Source of the DNA: Arthrobacter sp. QXT-31
GTDB taxonomy: Bacteria > Actinomycetota > Actinomycetes > Actinomycetales > Micrococcaceae
Direction: 5' to 3'
Assembly: GCF_001969265.1 (NCBI RefSeq)
Contig: NZ_CP019304.1
Span: forward strand, 1,178,001-1,242,000
DNA: 64,000 bases
In this document: positions 47,101 to 54,995 of the stretch, one piece after another
Position numbering within the stretch: position 1 is the first letter of the stretch
Layout: each line of letters opens with the position of its first letter
Translations under genes and position numbers: made by a program
Notes under the pieces: model-generated
Told to the model about the DNA's origin: nothing
The model's database searches: none
What the model saw: the letters and a program-made list of their open reading frames with translations, nothing else

Positions 47101-47901
47101 CTGGTCATTGACGAGGCCGGCCAATACTCGCTGGCCAACACCCTGGCCGTGGCCCGGTCGGCCCAGCGGCTGCTGCTGCTCGGAGACCCGCAGCAGCTTC
47201 CCCAGGTCACCCAGGGCTCCCATCCGGAGCCCGTTGACGAGTCCGCGCTCGGATGGCTGTCCGCCGGGCATGCCACGATGCCCGCCGAGCTCGGCTACTT
47301 CCTCGCCGATTCCTGGCGGATGCATCCGGAGCTGTGCCGCAAGGTCTCGGTCCTCAGCTACGACGGCCGGCTGGAATCCGCACCGGCGGCATCCCGGCGC
47401 CATCTCGACGGCGTGCCGCCCGGCGTGGAAACCGTCCTCGTCCAGCATGCAGGCAACACCACAGGTTCAGCGGAGGAGGCGGCAGCGGTCGTCGGACTGG
47501 CACGCGAGCACATCGGGCTCAAGTGGACGCCGGGAAAGGACGAGCCGGTCCGGCGGCTGGAAGCCAGGGACATCCTGGTGGTGGCCGCATACAACGCCCA
47601 GGTGCAGGCCATCCGGCACGCCCTGGACCACGAGGGCCTGGCGGATGTGCGGGTGGGAACGGTGGACAAGTTCCAGGGCCAGGAGGCGCCCGTGGTGCTG
47701 GTGTCCATGGCGTGCTCGGCGATTGCTGAGGCACCGCGCGGAGCCGAGTTCCTGCTCAACCGCAACCGCATCAACGTGGCGGTGTCCCGTGGCCAGTGGC
47801 GGGCCGTGATCGTCCGCTCCCCCGAGCTAACGAACTACATGCCGTCACGGCCGTTCGCGCTTGAGGAACTCGGGGCGTTCCTGGGACTCAGCCCGGGCTG
47901 A
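44116..47901 (+). CDS. TM0106 family RecB-like nuclease/helicase
   Basis: This 1261-aa protein starts at ATG 44116 (GGGAGG upstream). N-terminal ~600 residues are RecB-type: FSASDLVAASECEYRTL, YGDQLIGLGL, CGRCDYCAEQ (iron-sulfur/zinc Cys cluster) and an RNase H-like DnaQ/exo part FFDFEGDPLW and YNQYDCLSTLRLRDWLLEL. A Pro/Ala linker follows. C-terminal is an SF1 helicase: Walker A GPPGTGKT at residues 892-899, Walker B LLVIDEAGQYSLAN and VGTVDKFQGQEAPVVLVSMAC. The combination suggests DNA/RNA processing or defence; function not established. Confidence 0.9.
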   Translation: MFLLDPTTPGAPADLVFSASDLVAASECEYRTLRILDEKLGRSPKADFPADEMQARAGKLGDLHEHKVLASLIDAHGAWDEASGTGVYSMDRGTTSRADLADKARETAAVLRAGADVVFQATFFDGEFLGYADFLVKEDPAFEDAVREEAGPAGPSLSVQERGAHPRYAVWDTKLARHAKVGALLQLAAYGDQLIGLGLDPAPRVTLVLGNMERSSHSLADLLPVYRERRARFRELTAAHRNTDAPVAWQQPGVTYCGRCDYCAEQVAAHRDLLMVAGMSSVQRKKLAADGITTIDALAELPLHLAAGSRRRLRDQARMQTGLEKPDGSRTFVKDGQPHTVTYKVLADNALGGIPAPSEGDIFFDFEGDPLWQDPAGQWGLEYLFGVIEAPLPTDPPGQDPVFRPFWAHSRAGERQAFLDFLAYVEERRARYPDMHVYHYAPYEKTALRNLSLNHVAGEDVVDSWLRDGLLVDLYATVRHSLRISEASYSIKKLEPLYMGDHLRSGDVKDAGASVVAYAAYCEARDAGPETQAEAAATLASISDYNQYDCLSTLRLRDWLLELRGNAPATPERVSAGTAPGAAVAAAAGTASGAATADGSPTPSDAVPDGEPSPEEEALRAFLDAIPDHRELTPDEQAVAMVAAATGYHRRERKQFWWEHFDRLDAEVDRWRDQRNVFIVEAAEVVSDWAPPTSRARTESRTLRLTGIMSEGSEFKPGSTWFRMFEDPLPDGLGEVDGGRTPRRAAGQPAGTAAAPGAAGTPPSRDGIFGTLVEAVEDHPQQPGRTVITITEKSTGKVPPYFQLPMALTDDRPIPTVSIEAALAELAQLVGSSLPELPKHAGVDILRRSAPRLAGVQGLPAVGTDANGNADYVSAITSALQHLDRSYLAVQGPPGTGKTFVGSHVIARLVQAGWKVGVVAQSHAVVENMLCTAIEKAGVDRALVAKRLSQPHDVPWTCVADEDIARLLETDGGCLVGGTAWTMTGRHVPAGALDLLVIDEAGQYSLANTLAVARSAQRLLLLGDPQQLPQVTQGSHPEPVDESALGWLSAGHATMPAELGYFLADSWRMHPELCRKVSVLSYDGRLESAPAASRRHLDGVPPGVETVLVQHAGNTTGSAEEAAAVVGLAREHIGLKWTPGKDEPVRRLEARDILVVAAYNAQVQAIRHALDHEGLADVRVGTVDKFQGQEAPVVLVSMACSAIAEAPRGAEFLLNRNRINVAVSRGQWRAVIVRSPELTNYMPSRPFALEELGAFLGLSPG

Positions 47902-47931
47902 ACCGGCTGGTTGAACCCAGCCTTCAGGAAC

Positions 47932-48234
47932 TCAGCTGACCACTTGGAAGCTCCGGAATCCGCCTTCGGCCGGCGAAACCTTCTCGTCGACGTGCGCCAC
48001 CCTGCCCGGAGCCTGGGGTGAGCCCAGCCACCGCCGGAACTCCACGATGTCCGGCTGGGGGCCCTCGGCGACGACGGCGACCGAACCGTCGTCGTCGTTC
48101 CTGACTGAACCGGTCAGCCCCAGCTCGTCGGCCTTGCGAGCAGTCCAGTACCGGAACCCCACTCCCTGGACCATTCCGGTAACCCGTGCGGTGAGGCGGA
48201 CGCTGTCCGGGTCGGCTGCCTTCGAGTCAGTCAT
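47932..48234 (-). CDS. acyP: Acylphosphatase
   Basis: This 100-aa protein, with start at ATG 48234, has the acylphosphatase signature: VTGMVQGVGFRYWTARKADELGLTGSVRNDDDGSVAVVAEGP. The catalytic Arg and Asn in GFRYWT and VRND are present. The enzyme hydrolyses acyl-phosphates. It may be a housekeeping enzyme. Confidence 0.92.
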   Translation of the reverse strand: MTDSKAADPDSVRLTARVTGMVQGVGFRYWTARKADELGLTGSVRNDDDGSVAVVAEGPQPDIVEFRRWLGSPQAPGRVAHVDEKVSPAEGGFRSFQVVS

Positions 48235-48268
48235 GGAACCAATGTAGCCCCGGCCGGCAGGGTCCCGA

Positions 48269-48291
48269 CAGGCTCGGCCAGCGGGACCCGG
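48269..48291. repeat. Short dispersed repeat, copy 2
   Basis: CAGGCTCGGCCAGCGGGACC plus CGG, two base changes from the segment at 15877-15899. Confidence 0.5.
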
Positions 48292-48331
48292 CAGGGCACT
48301 TATCCGGCCCGCCACTTATCCGGCAGAGCAG

Positions 48332-49132
48332 TTATCCGGCAGGGCGGAGGGAGGTGATCATGCCGCGGATGTTCTTGTATTCGGGGGTCTCCATGTAGGC
48401 CTGGGGCGTGTCGATGTGCGGCGGGTTCCCCGGGGTCGTGTCAAAGGGGTCGTAGACGCCGCCGAACATTGCGCCGCTGGGCGGCCAGCCGAAGAAATGG
48501 GCTATCGGGCAGGCCGTGGGACCGGTTGGTTCGGGCGCCGAGGTGATGCCGTAGGCCAGCAGCGTCATCTTGGCGGGATCGGTGACGGTGTCGTCCTGCC
48601 GCGATTCGAACGTGAACCTCGGCGTGCTCCCAGAATGCTTCAGCGCCGGGAGCGGCTCCGATTCATACATGGCATAGGGCTGCTTCTTGGTGCATTCCGC
48701 GCCCGTCACCATGTTGGTACGCAGCGTGGCCATCGACTTGCCTGCGGGGGTGCGCACCTCCACGAACACGCCGCCGCCCTGCGGCGTCTCTCCGGCAGGG
48801 TCCTTGATGATCCACTCGGACGGAAGATCAAACGCCAGCGTGCCGTCCGACGTCGTAAACGTCTTCCAGCCCTCAGGCAACGTGGCGGACGCCGTGGCGG
48901 TGGCCGACGCCGGGCTGTCAGTCGCCGTTGCCGTTCCGCTGGCCGTTGCAGTTCCGCTGGCCGTTGCAGCATCCGAGGATGCTGATGTTTCCGGTGCCGC
49001 AGACCCTCCGCCGCCCGGCGAAGCAGGCGCCCCGCAGCCGGCGAGTGCAACGACAGCAGCCAAAACGGCGGCCCCGGACAAAATCCCTGAATGGCGCAAG
49101 GCTCCTCCTTGAGTTGCGAACGTGCTCCCCAT
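48332..49132 (-). CDS. Secreted lipoprotein, uncharacterised
   Basis: This 266-aa protein has a signal peptide with lipobox (AAVVALAGCGAP), a Ser/Thr/Ala/Gly-rich linker (repeated ATASGTATA) and a mature domain with LPEGWKTFTTSDGTLAFDLPSEW, GGVFVEVRTPAGKSMATLRTN and AYGITSAPEPTGPTACPIAHFF. No recognised family. Downstream of the stop the end sequence TTATCCGGC is repeated. Confidence 0.75.
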   Translation of the reverse strand: MGSTFATQGGALRHSGILSGAAVLAAVVALAGCGAPASPGGGGSAAPETSASSDAATASGTATASGTATATDSPASATATASATLPEGWKTFTTSDGTLAFDLPSEWIIKDPAGETPQGGGVFVEVRTPAGKSMATLRTNMVTGAECTKKQPYAMYESEPLPALKHSGSTPRFTFESRQDDTVTDPAKMTLLAYGITSAPEPTGPTACPIAHFFGWPPSGAMFGGVYDPFDTTPGNPPHIDTPQAYMETPEYKNIRGMITSLRPAG

Positions 49133-49299
49133 TCTGGGCTTCCATCCCTTGGCCGGGAAAGTGATCGGAGACTACTGAATCCAAAGTGTTGTGGTCGATA
49201 ACGAACCGGACCGCAAGGGCCCGGCACCGCCGAATAGGCAGCAAAGCCGGTGGAGTGCAAATTTCCACTCAAACGAAAAAGGTTGGTAGTGGTTGATAC

Positions 49300-50520
49300 A
49301 TGCCAGACCTTCTAGACCAAGCAATGCCTTTCCTCGCAATCGCAGTGGCCCTGGCCGCCGGACTGGTCCTCTCCTGGCTGCTCCGGCGCGCCGTCCTGCG
49401 GCTCAACCGCCGGCTCACCGCGCTGCACGATTCCTCGCGCCGGGCCAAAGTTCCGCTGCGGCTCACGCTGTGCCTGATCGGCGTCAGAGTCGCCCTGGCC
49501 CTCACCACGGAGGACGCGCCATGGCGCCGAACGGTGGACCAAGTGCTGCTGATCGCGCTGATCGCGGCCGCAGCCTGGCTGGTGGTGGCAGTGCTGCTGA
49601 TCATTGAATCACTCATGCTCACCCACTACAGCGTGGATGTTGCGGACAACCGCCGCGCCCGCCGGCTGCGCACGCAGGTGCTCCTTGCCCGGCGCGTGGG
49701 CGTGGCGCTTGTTGTGATCCTCGCACTTGGCATCGCCCTGCTCACCTTCCCGGATGTGCGCGCACTTGGTGCCGGCATACTGGCCTCCGCCGGACTGCTC
49801 TCCATCGTGGCAGGCCTCGCCGTGCAGTCCTCGCTCGTCAACGTCTTCGCCGGAGTCCAGCTCGCCTTCACCGACGCTATCCGGGTGGACGACGTGGTGG
49901 TGGTGAACAAGGAATGGGGCCGGATTGAAGAAATCACGCTGACCTACGTAGTGGTCCACATCTGGGATGACCGCCGCCTGATCCTGCCGTCGACGTACTT
50001 CACCACGACGCCGTTCGAGAACTGGACGCGGCGGCGGTCAGATGTCATGGGCACTGTCGAGTTCGATCTCGACTGGCGCGCCCCGGTCGAGGCCATGCGA
50101 GCGGAGCTAAAGACCCTCCTGGCCGGCACCGACCTGTGGGACGAGCGTGTGGGCATCCTCCAGGTCACCGATGCCACCAGCGGCTTTGTCCGGGTCCGGA
50201 TCCTCGTCAGTGCTGCGGACAGCGCCTCGCTCTTCGATCTGCGGTGCCTCATCCGCGAGGAGCTGGTCCGCTTCCTGCAGCAGGAACACCCGCAGGCGCT
50301 GCCGCATCTGCGCTGGGAGACCGTCGGCTCGGCACAGCCCCAGGCTTCGCCGCAGCGGCCTCAGCCCCAGCTGGAAGCCCATCACCGCCAGCCATCCGAC
50401 CCGCACGATTCCCAGCTCTTCACCGGCTCCATAGAGGCCGTGCAACGATCCCGCGCCTTTACCGGACCCGGCGAGCAGGCATTCGAGGACCGCGAAAAGA
50501 CGCTCTCCGCCCACGGCTAG
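49300..50520 (+). CDS. MscS-family mechanosensitive ion channel
   Basis: This 406-aa protein has about three or four TM helices, including AGILASAGLLSIVAGLAVQSSLVNVFAGVQLAFTDAIRVDDVVVV, the pore-lining TM3 and beta-domain start of MscS. The cytoplasmic beta-domain has YVVVHIWDDRRLILPSTYFTTTPFENWTRR. C-terminal ~60 residues are Gln/His/Pro-rich and not conserved. It should open on membrane tension and release solutes under hypo-osmotic shock. Confidence 0.93.
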   Translation: MPDLLDQAMPFLAIAVALAAGLVLSWLLRRAVLRLNRRLTALHDSSRRAKVPLRLTLCLIGVRVALALTTEDAPWRRTVDQVLLIALIAAAAWLVVAVLLIIESLMLTHYSVDVADNRRARRLRTQVLLARRVGVALVVILALGIALLTFPDVRALGAGILASAGLLSIVAGLAVQSSLVNVFAGVQLAFTDAIRVDDVVVVNKEWGRIEEITLTYVVVHIWDDRRLILPSTYFTTTPFENWTRRRSDVMGTVEFDLDWRAPVEAMRAELKTLLAGTDLWDERVGILQVTDATSGFVRVRILVSAADSASLFDLRCLIREELVRFLQQEHPQALPHLRWETVGSAQPQASPQRPQPQLEAHHRQPSDPHDSQLFTGSIEAVQRSRAFTGPGEQAFEDREKTLSAHG

Positions 50521-50540
50521 GGAGCCCAGGCCCCGTGAAC

Positions 50541-50580
50541 GCAAAAAGCCCCGCTGCAGCGTCAGCTGCAGCGGGGCTTC
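50541..50580. terminator. Bidirectional terminator
   Basis: GCAAAAAGCCCCGCTGCAGC and GCTGCAGCGGGGCTTCGAG form a 14-bp stem around GTCA. On the minus strand it ends in CTTTTTGCG, so it terminates the leftward winged-helix/X25 gene; it also lies just after the MscS stop. Confidence 0.85.
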
Positions 50581-50593
50581 GAGCCGGAGGGAA

Positions 50594-51469
50594 TCAGTTG
50601 ACGGTGATGTCCCGGGTCCGGTGGTCGTAGCGGATGGTGAGCTGGCCGCCGACGTGGTGCAACTCGTGGTTGGCACCGTCGAAGGCGCCGAACGCACCGT
50701 AGTTCTCATCCCAGGAGCGGTTGAGGGCGATCTTGAAGTTGTAGTAACCGGCCGGGATTTCCGCCGAGAGCTTCCAGAGCTGGTCCAGCGTGTCCAGCTT
50801 CATCTGTGCTTCGTCGTACTGCGGCGCCCAGTTCTCCGGGGCTCCCAGCAGGGTGTTGAAGTCGCCGGCCACAGCCACGGCCGCGGGCTGGTCGACGGTT
50901 TCCAGGGAGTTTTCGACGGCGGGTGCCTGCGCTTCGGCGTCAGCCTCGGCCTTGTGCTGCACAGCCTTGGCCACGGGAGCCACTGCGCCTTCGATCAGCT
51001 TGGCGGCCTTGTCCGCAACCTTGGCGACCTTGGACGGAGCCTTCTCTGCCTTTGTGGCTGCGACCTTCGCCGGCGCCTTCTCGGCAGCGGGCTTGGCGGG
51101 TGCGGCCACCGGAAGGGGCGTATCGGCAGGGACCGGAGTACCGGCGTCGAGCGCTGCCGAGAAGCTGGCGGCGTCCGGGAAGGCGACGGTAGCGCGCTGC
51201 CCGTCCTCGGTGATGGTCCAGCCGGAGCGTCCCTTGACCAGCCAGCCGGCCTTGACCAGCTTGGCCGTGGCGGTGGTCAGCGACTTGTGGCCACGGGGAA
51301 TGCCGCCACTGAGGAGTTCAGCCTCGTAGGCGTTCAGCGGAACCCGGACGAGGGCTTCAGCCAGCACGGCGCCAGCGTTCTGCGACTCACCCGACAACAC
51401 CCCCTCTGACAGAACGTCCAGCACGGCCTTAAGGCGGATGTTGGTGTTTTCAGCGGCAGTCTTGCGCAT
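50594..51469 (-). CDS. Winged-helix/Ala-Lys linker/X25-like domain protein
   Basis: This 291-aa protein (ATG 51469, AGGGGA upstream) begins with a winged-helix-like domain (RVPLNAYEAELLSGGIPRGHKSLTTATAKLVKAGWLVKGRSGWTITEDGQRATVAF, residues ~45-100), then a ~90-residue Ala/Lys/Pro-rich linker (KVAATKAEKAPSKVAKVADK), then an X25/starch-module-like domain (VAGDFNTLLGAPENWAPQYDEAQMKLD, WKLSAEIPAGYYNFKIALNRSWDENYGA). X25 modules normally lie in secreted pullulanases; there is no signal peptide here. A nuclear-type carbohydrate-sensing regulator is one idea. Unrecognised as a whole. Confidence 0.7.
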   Translation of the reverse strand: MRKTAAENTNIRLKAVLDVLSEGVLSGESQNAGAVLAEALVRVPLNAYEAELLSGGIPRGHKSLTTATAKLVKAGWLVKGRSGWTITEDGQRATVAFPDAASFSAALDAGTPVPADTPLPVAAPAKPAAEKAPAKVAATKAEKAPSKVAKVADKAAKLIEGAVAPVAKAVQHKAEADAEAQAPAVENSLETVDQPAAVAVAGDFNTLLGAPENWAPQYDEAQMKLDTLDQLWKLSAEIPAGYYNFKIALNRSWDENYGAFGAFDGANHELHHVGGQLTIRYDHRTRDITVN

Positions 51470-51740
51470 GGTTCCCCTTACAGAGCGATTGTTCCCACAG
51501 TAGTTTGCCAAGCGCTGGGCGAATCTGGCGACTTTAGTAGGTAAACATTGTGTGTCGTGACCGACTATGACGGAGATTACACCCGAACTGAGCCACAGAT
51601 CTCGCTTGTGGCAGGCCCGCGACGCCCTTCCCGGCCCGCGCGCCCAGGCCCGCTTCCCCCATCCGGGCGAGCATGCCATTTCCCGGCGGCGGGAATAGAA
51701 AGTAGGCTTACCATATAGAGCGAAGCACCAAACGGAAGGG

Positions 51741-52040
51741 ATGAATTCAGTGAGTGACCACAGCAGCAACCCAGACGGCTTTATCGTTCCGGACCCTTCG
51801 AAGCTCCGTGACGACGTTCCCGGCGACGCGGGTGATGACGCCAACGCCATCCGCTTCAGCGAGGAGCAGGCACTTATCGAGGAGCAGTCGCACGGTATCC
51901 GCCCGGAGCGCTACAGCGTTCCGTCCGGCGGCCCCACCATGGAAGAGGCCCGCGGCAGCATGGACCTTTCCGACGACACCCGGGACACGGCCGCCGCGGA
52001 CAGCAGCGACGACGGCCTGCACAGCGGCCAGGAGCAGTAG
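51741..52040 (+). CDS. Acidic small protein, uncharacterised
   Basis: The 99-aa frame starts at ATG 51741 (GTG 51750 is an alternative giving MSDHSSN; GGAAGG lies upstream). It is acidic and probably mostly disordered: IVPDPSKLRDDVPGDAGDD, AIRFSEEQALIEEQSHGIRPERYSVPSGGPTMEEARGSMDLSDD. The conserved-looking middle suggests a real protein, but I do not recognise a family. Confidence 0.6.
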   Translation: MNSVSDHSSNPDGFIVPDPSKLRDDVPGDAGDDANAIRFSEEQALIEEQSHGIRPERYSVPSGGPTMEEARGSMDLSDDTRDTAAADSSDDGLHSGQEQ

Positions 52041-52159
52041 CAGTAACTGACGCCGGCAGTAATTGACACCGGGCAGTAGCCAGCTGCAGGCACAGGCAGA
52101 CGCCTCAGCAACGTTGAAGGGCAGCCGTCCGCGGCCGCCCTTCGGCGCTGCTGACCAGG

Positions 52160-52441
52160 CTACTGCGCATAACCTTCCACTTCGCTCGGTGGACGGGCAT
52201 CCGCCTCATTGGGATCCTCGCCGGCCTTCGCCTTCGCCCGGCGCTGCCGCAGCAGATCCCAGCATTGGTCCAAGGCGGCCTCAACCTGCGCCAGGCGGGC
52301 AAGACGGTCCTGATCACCCGCAGCGCCGCCCGCGCCGGCATCCCCCGAGCCGCCGGCGGAACCTGCCGCCGCCGGCTCACGGAGTTGATGCTCTTCGTCA
52401 ACCAGCGCCTGGATGCGCTGCAGAATGTCCTGGTTATCCAT
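52160..52441 (-). CDS. DUF2630 family protein
   Basis: This 93-aa protein has MDNQDILQRIQALVDEEHQLRE at the N-terminus and DRLARLAQVEAALDQCWDLLRQRRAKAKAGEDPNEADARP at the C-terminus, the DUF2630 pattern (usually ~80 aa). A Gly/Ala insert separates them. ATG 52441 has AAGGAG upstream. Function unknown; common in Actinobacteria. Confidence 0.9.
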   Translation of the reverse strand: MDNQDILQRIQALVDEEHQLREPAAAGSAGGSGDAGAGGAAGDQDRLARLAQVEAALDQCWDLLRQRRAKAKAGEDPNEADARPPSEVEGYAQ

Positions 52442-52740
52442 CGCCTTCACTCCTTGGTTTGCCGGTGCACGCTCATGGGAGCCGCAGCCTGGGACCGCCG
52501 CCCTAACAACCGCCGCCCCAACCATTCGAGGGGGCCGGGACTGCCAGCCTAATCAGCTGATGCGGTCGGCGGAAGGGCTTCCCGGTCACCCTTTCGCAAT
52601 GGCCACAAGGCACCACTGGCGGCACCGCCGTCGTCTGGCTAGGGTAGACGGTAAGCATGCTTAGCATTGCCCTTGAACATCAGGCACCGAGTCGAGCCCG
52701 ATGTTCCTGTCCGCGTTCAACACCACCCCGGAGCAGAACC

Positions 52741-53634
52741 ATGACCGACCAGTACACCTTCAAGAACCCCGTCACCGCTTACGAGCACATCGAGCCGCCC
52801 AAGCAGCACCAGCCCGAGCCCGGCCTGGACGCGAAGCTTGACCCCAAGGCCGACCTGGGCGAGGACACTTACCGCGGCACCGGCCGCCTTGATGGCAGGA
52901 AAGCCATCGTCACGGGCGCAGACTCCGGCATCGGTGCAGCGACGGCGATAGCCTTCGCCCGGGAAGGGGCCGACGTGGTGCTTTCCTACCTCCCCGAGGA
53001 GGAAGAGGACGCCGCCAGGATCGCCAATCTCATTGAGAAGGCCGGCAGAAAAGCTGTGAAGATGCCCGGCGACCTCAAGGACGCCGCGACCTGCCAGAAG
53101 CTGGTAGACGCCGCGCTGCAGGAACTGGGCGGCCTGGACATCCTGGTGAACAACGCCGGCAAGCAGGTGGCCCAGGAGGACATCGGCCAGATCACCGACG
53201 AGCAGTTCGACCACACGCAGAAGACCAACGTGTACGCCATGTTCTGGCTCACCAAGGCCGCGGTGCCGCATCTTCCGGCCGGCTCCACGATCATCAACAC
53301 CACGTCCATCCAGGCATACAACCCGTCGCCGACGCTGCTGGACTATGCCACCACGAAGGCCAGCATCAACAACTTCACGAAGGGACTGGCACAGCAGCTG
53401 GCGCCGAAGGGCATCCGGGTGAACGCCGTTGCTCCCGGCCCCATCTGGACACCCCTGCAGGTCAGCAGCGGCCAGCCGAAGGAAGCCCTGCCAGAGTTCG
53501 GCAAGGACACCCCCCTGGGCCGCGCCGGACAGCCTGCCGAGCTCGCCCCGGCGTACGTGTTTCTGGCCTCGGCGGAGTCCAGCTTCGTGGTGGGCGAAAC
53601 GCTGAACGTCAACGGCGGCAGCCCGACCCCGTAG
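52741..53634 (+). CDS. SDR-family oxidoreductase (general-stress type)
   Basis: This 297-aa SDR has a ~45-residue N-terminal extension ([43 protein letters not shown]), typical of the YhdF/YhxC/GSP39-like stress SDR group, then [23 protein letters not shown], catalytic Ser in [16 protein letters not shown], and the C-terminal [14 protein letters not shown] 52741 is preceded by GGAGCAGAACC. Substrate is unknown; related enzymes are part of general stress responses. Confidence 0.88.
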   Translation: MTDQYTFKNPVTAYEHIEPPKQHQPEPGLDAKLDPKADLGEDTYRGTGRLDGRKAIVTGADSGIGAATAIAFAREGADVVLSYLPEEEEDAARIANLIEKAGRKAVKMPGDLKDAATCQKLVDAALQELGGLDILVNNAGKQVAQEDIGQITDEQFDHTQKTNVYAMFWLTKAAVPHLPAGSTIINTTSIQAYNPSPTLLDYATTKASINNFTKGLAQQLAPKGIRVNAVAPGPIWTPLQVSSGQPKEALPEFGKDTPLGRAGQPAELAPAYVFLASAESSFVVGETLNVNGGSPTP

Positions 53635-53684
53635 CGACCGGCCGCGGGCCGCGGACATTTTCTGCACCGCTTTCGGATAGCAGC

Positions 53685-53744
53685 GCCGCCGCCGGACCCG
53701 GGAAAACCGCGTGACCGAGCGGATGACCCGGGTCCGGCGGCGGC
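53685..53744. terminator. Strong hairpin between convergent genes
   Basis: GCCGCCGCCGGACCCGGG and CCCGGGTCCGGCGGCGGC are perfect 18-bp arms with a 24-base loop. It separates the stress SDR (+) from the deaminase (-), so it is probably a shared terminator. Confidence 0.75.
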
Positions 53745-53787
53745 CCAGCCCCGGAAAAGTGGAGCAAGAAGGCTGCGGCCCGGCTGA

Positions 53788-53830
53788 GCCTTAGCTGGAT
53801 TAAGCCTTAGCTGGAGCGAGCCTTAGCTGG
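53788..53830. repeat. Triple 16-bp repeat at a gene 3' end
   Basis: GCCTTAGCTGG occurs three times with a 16-base period (53788, 53804, 53820). The last copy includes the deaminase stop codon (TTAGCTGGACAG, minus strand DELSS-stop). Confidence 0.75.
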
Positions 53831-54947
53831 ACAGTTCGTCCAGGAGTTCCTGCTTCCGTTCCTCACTGGCGAACGAGGACCTGATGGAGTTCGCGGCGAG
53901 CCTGACCCTGTCGAATTCGGACAGCCCCAGGACCGACTCGAGCTGTTCGAAGTTGTTGTCGACGTAGCCGCCGAAGTAGGCCGGGTCATCCGAGTTCACG
54001 CTGACGTTGAGCCCGGCCGCCAGCATGGCCGGCAGTGGGTGGACCGCCAGCGTGTCCACGGCGCGGAGCCTGACGTTCGACAGCGGACAGACCGTCAACG
54101 GCACACGGTCGGTGACCAGCCGCTCCACAAGGTCCGGGTCTTCCATGCACCTGATCCCGTGGTCGATGCGCTCCACTCCCAGCACATCCAGCGCCTCCAC
54201 AATGTACGACGGCGGGCCCTCCTCCCCTGCGTGGGCAATCTTCCGCAGGCCTGCTTCGCCCGCCCGGGCAAACAGCCGGGTGAACTTCGACGGCGGGTTC
54301 CCCACCTCCGCTGAGTCCAGGCCGATGCCGGCGATCGGTGCGTTCATCGCGAGCAGCCCGTCCAGGACCTCGAGGGCGGAGTCTTCGGAGAGGTCCCGGA
54401 GGAAGGCGGCAATCAGCAGGGTGGAAATGCCGAACTCCTCCTTGGAGGTGGCGAGGACCGAGGCCACGCCGTTCACGCAGGTCTCCAGGGAGACACCGCG
54501 CGAGAGATGGGCCTGCGGATCCATCATGATTTCCGCGTGCCGCACCCCGGCCGCCGCGGCCCGCGACAGGTAGGACCGGGTCATGTCCGCGAAGTCCTGC
54601 TCCGTCCGGAGGACCGCCATGTTGGCGTAATAGAGATCCAAGAAGGACTGCAGGTCCGTGAACTCGTACCGGCTGCGCAGCTCGTCGAGGTTCGCGTAGG
54701 GCAGCTCGATCCCGTTGCGCTCCGCGAGCGCGAAAATCAGCTCGGGCTCCAGCGTCCCTTCGATATGCAAATGCAGCTCAGCCAAGGGAGACGGGAACGG
54801 GGGCGCCGTCACCTCCGCTTCGTCCGATGGCGCTGATTCTGTCACCGGCGCAGTTTCTGTAGTTCGCGCCGTTCCAGGTGAAGGCGCAGTTCCGGCCGAG
54901 AGGACAGTGGAATCAGTGGATTCGGCGGCGCCGTCGTAAGTGTTCAC
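53823..54947 (-). CDS. Adenine/adenosine deaminase family enzyme
   Basis: This 374-aa protein starts at GTG 54947. A ~50-residue Ser/Thr/Ala/Pro-rich N-terminal tail precedes the amidohydrolase core. Zinc/active-site motifs: AELHLHIEGTLEPELIFALAERN, RHAEIMMDPQAHLSRGV, KIAHAGEEGPPSYIVEAL, ERIDHGIR, LTVCPLSNVRL and SVNSDDPAYFGGYV. The HIEGTLEPEL form is that of adenine deaminase-type (Ade/AAH1) enzymes more than of true adenosine deaminases, which read HLDG. It converts adenine to hypoxanthine (or adenosine to inosine). The GTG lies 6 bases past a TATTCT box, so it may be leaderless. Confidence 0.88.
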   Translation of the reverse strand: MNTYDGAAESTDSTVLSAGTAPSPGTARTTETAPVTESAPSDEAEVTAPPFPSPLAELHLHIEGTLEPELIFALAERNGIELPYANLDELRSRYEFTDLQSFLDLYYANMAVLRTEQDFADMTRSYLSRAAAAGVRHAEIMMDPQAHLSRGVSLETCVNGVASVLATSKEEFGISTLLIAAFLRDLSEDSALEVLDGLLAMNAPIAGIGLDSAEVGNPPSKFTRLFARAGEAGLRKIAHAGEEGPPSYIVEALDVLGVERIDHGIRCMEDPDLVERLVTDRVPLTVCPLSNVRLRAVDTLAVHPLPAMLAAGLNVSVNSDDPAYFGGYVDNNFEQLESVLGLSEFDRVRLAANSIRSSFASEERKQELLDELSS

Positions 54948-54953
54948 CCCGAC

Positions 54954-54988
54954 AGAATAGTCCCCGGACCGGGCCCAACCGCTAGAGT
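54954..54988. promoter_or_regulatory. Divergent leaderless promoters
   Basis: In the 48-base gap, TATTCT (minus strand, 54959-54954) ends 6 bases before the deaminase GTG, and TAGAGT (plus, 54983-54988) ends 7 bases before the UvrA-like ATG. TANNNT-N6/7-start is the usual actinobacterial leaderless pattern. The -35 boxes are poor. Confidence 0.5.
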
Positions 54989-54995
54989 CGATCAG

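Noticed and set aside
44116..47901. TM0106-like nuclease-helicase and RecQ as part of a phage-defence island
   Set aside because: They stand far apart among housekeeping genes, with no restriction, toxin or other defence gene beside them.
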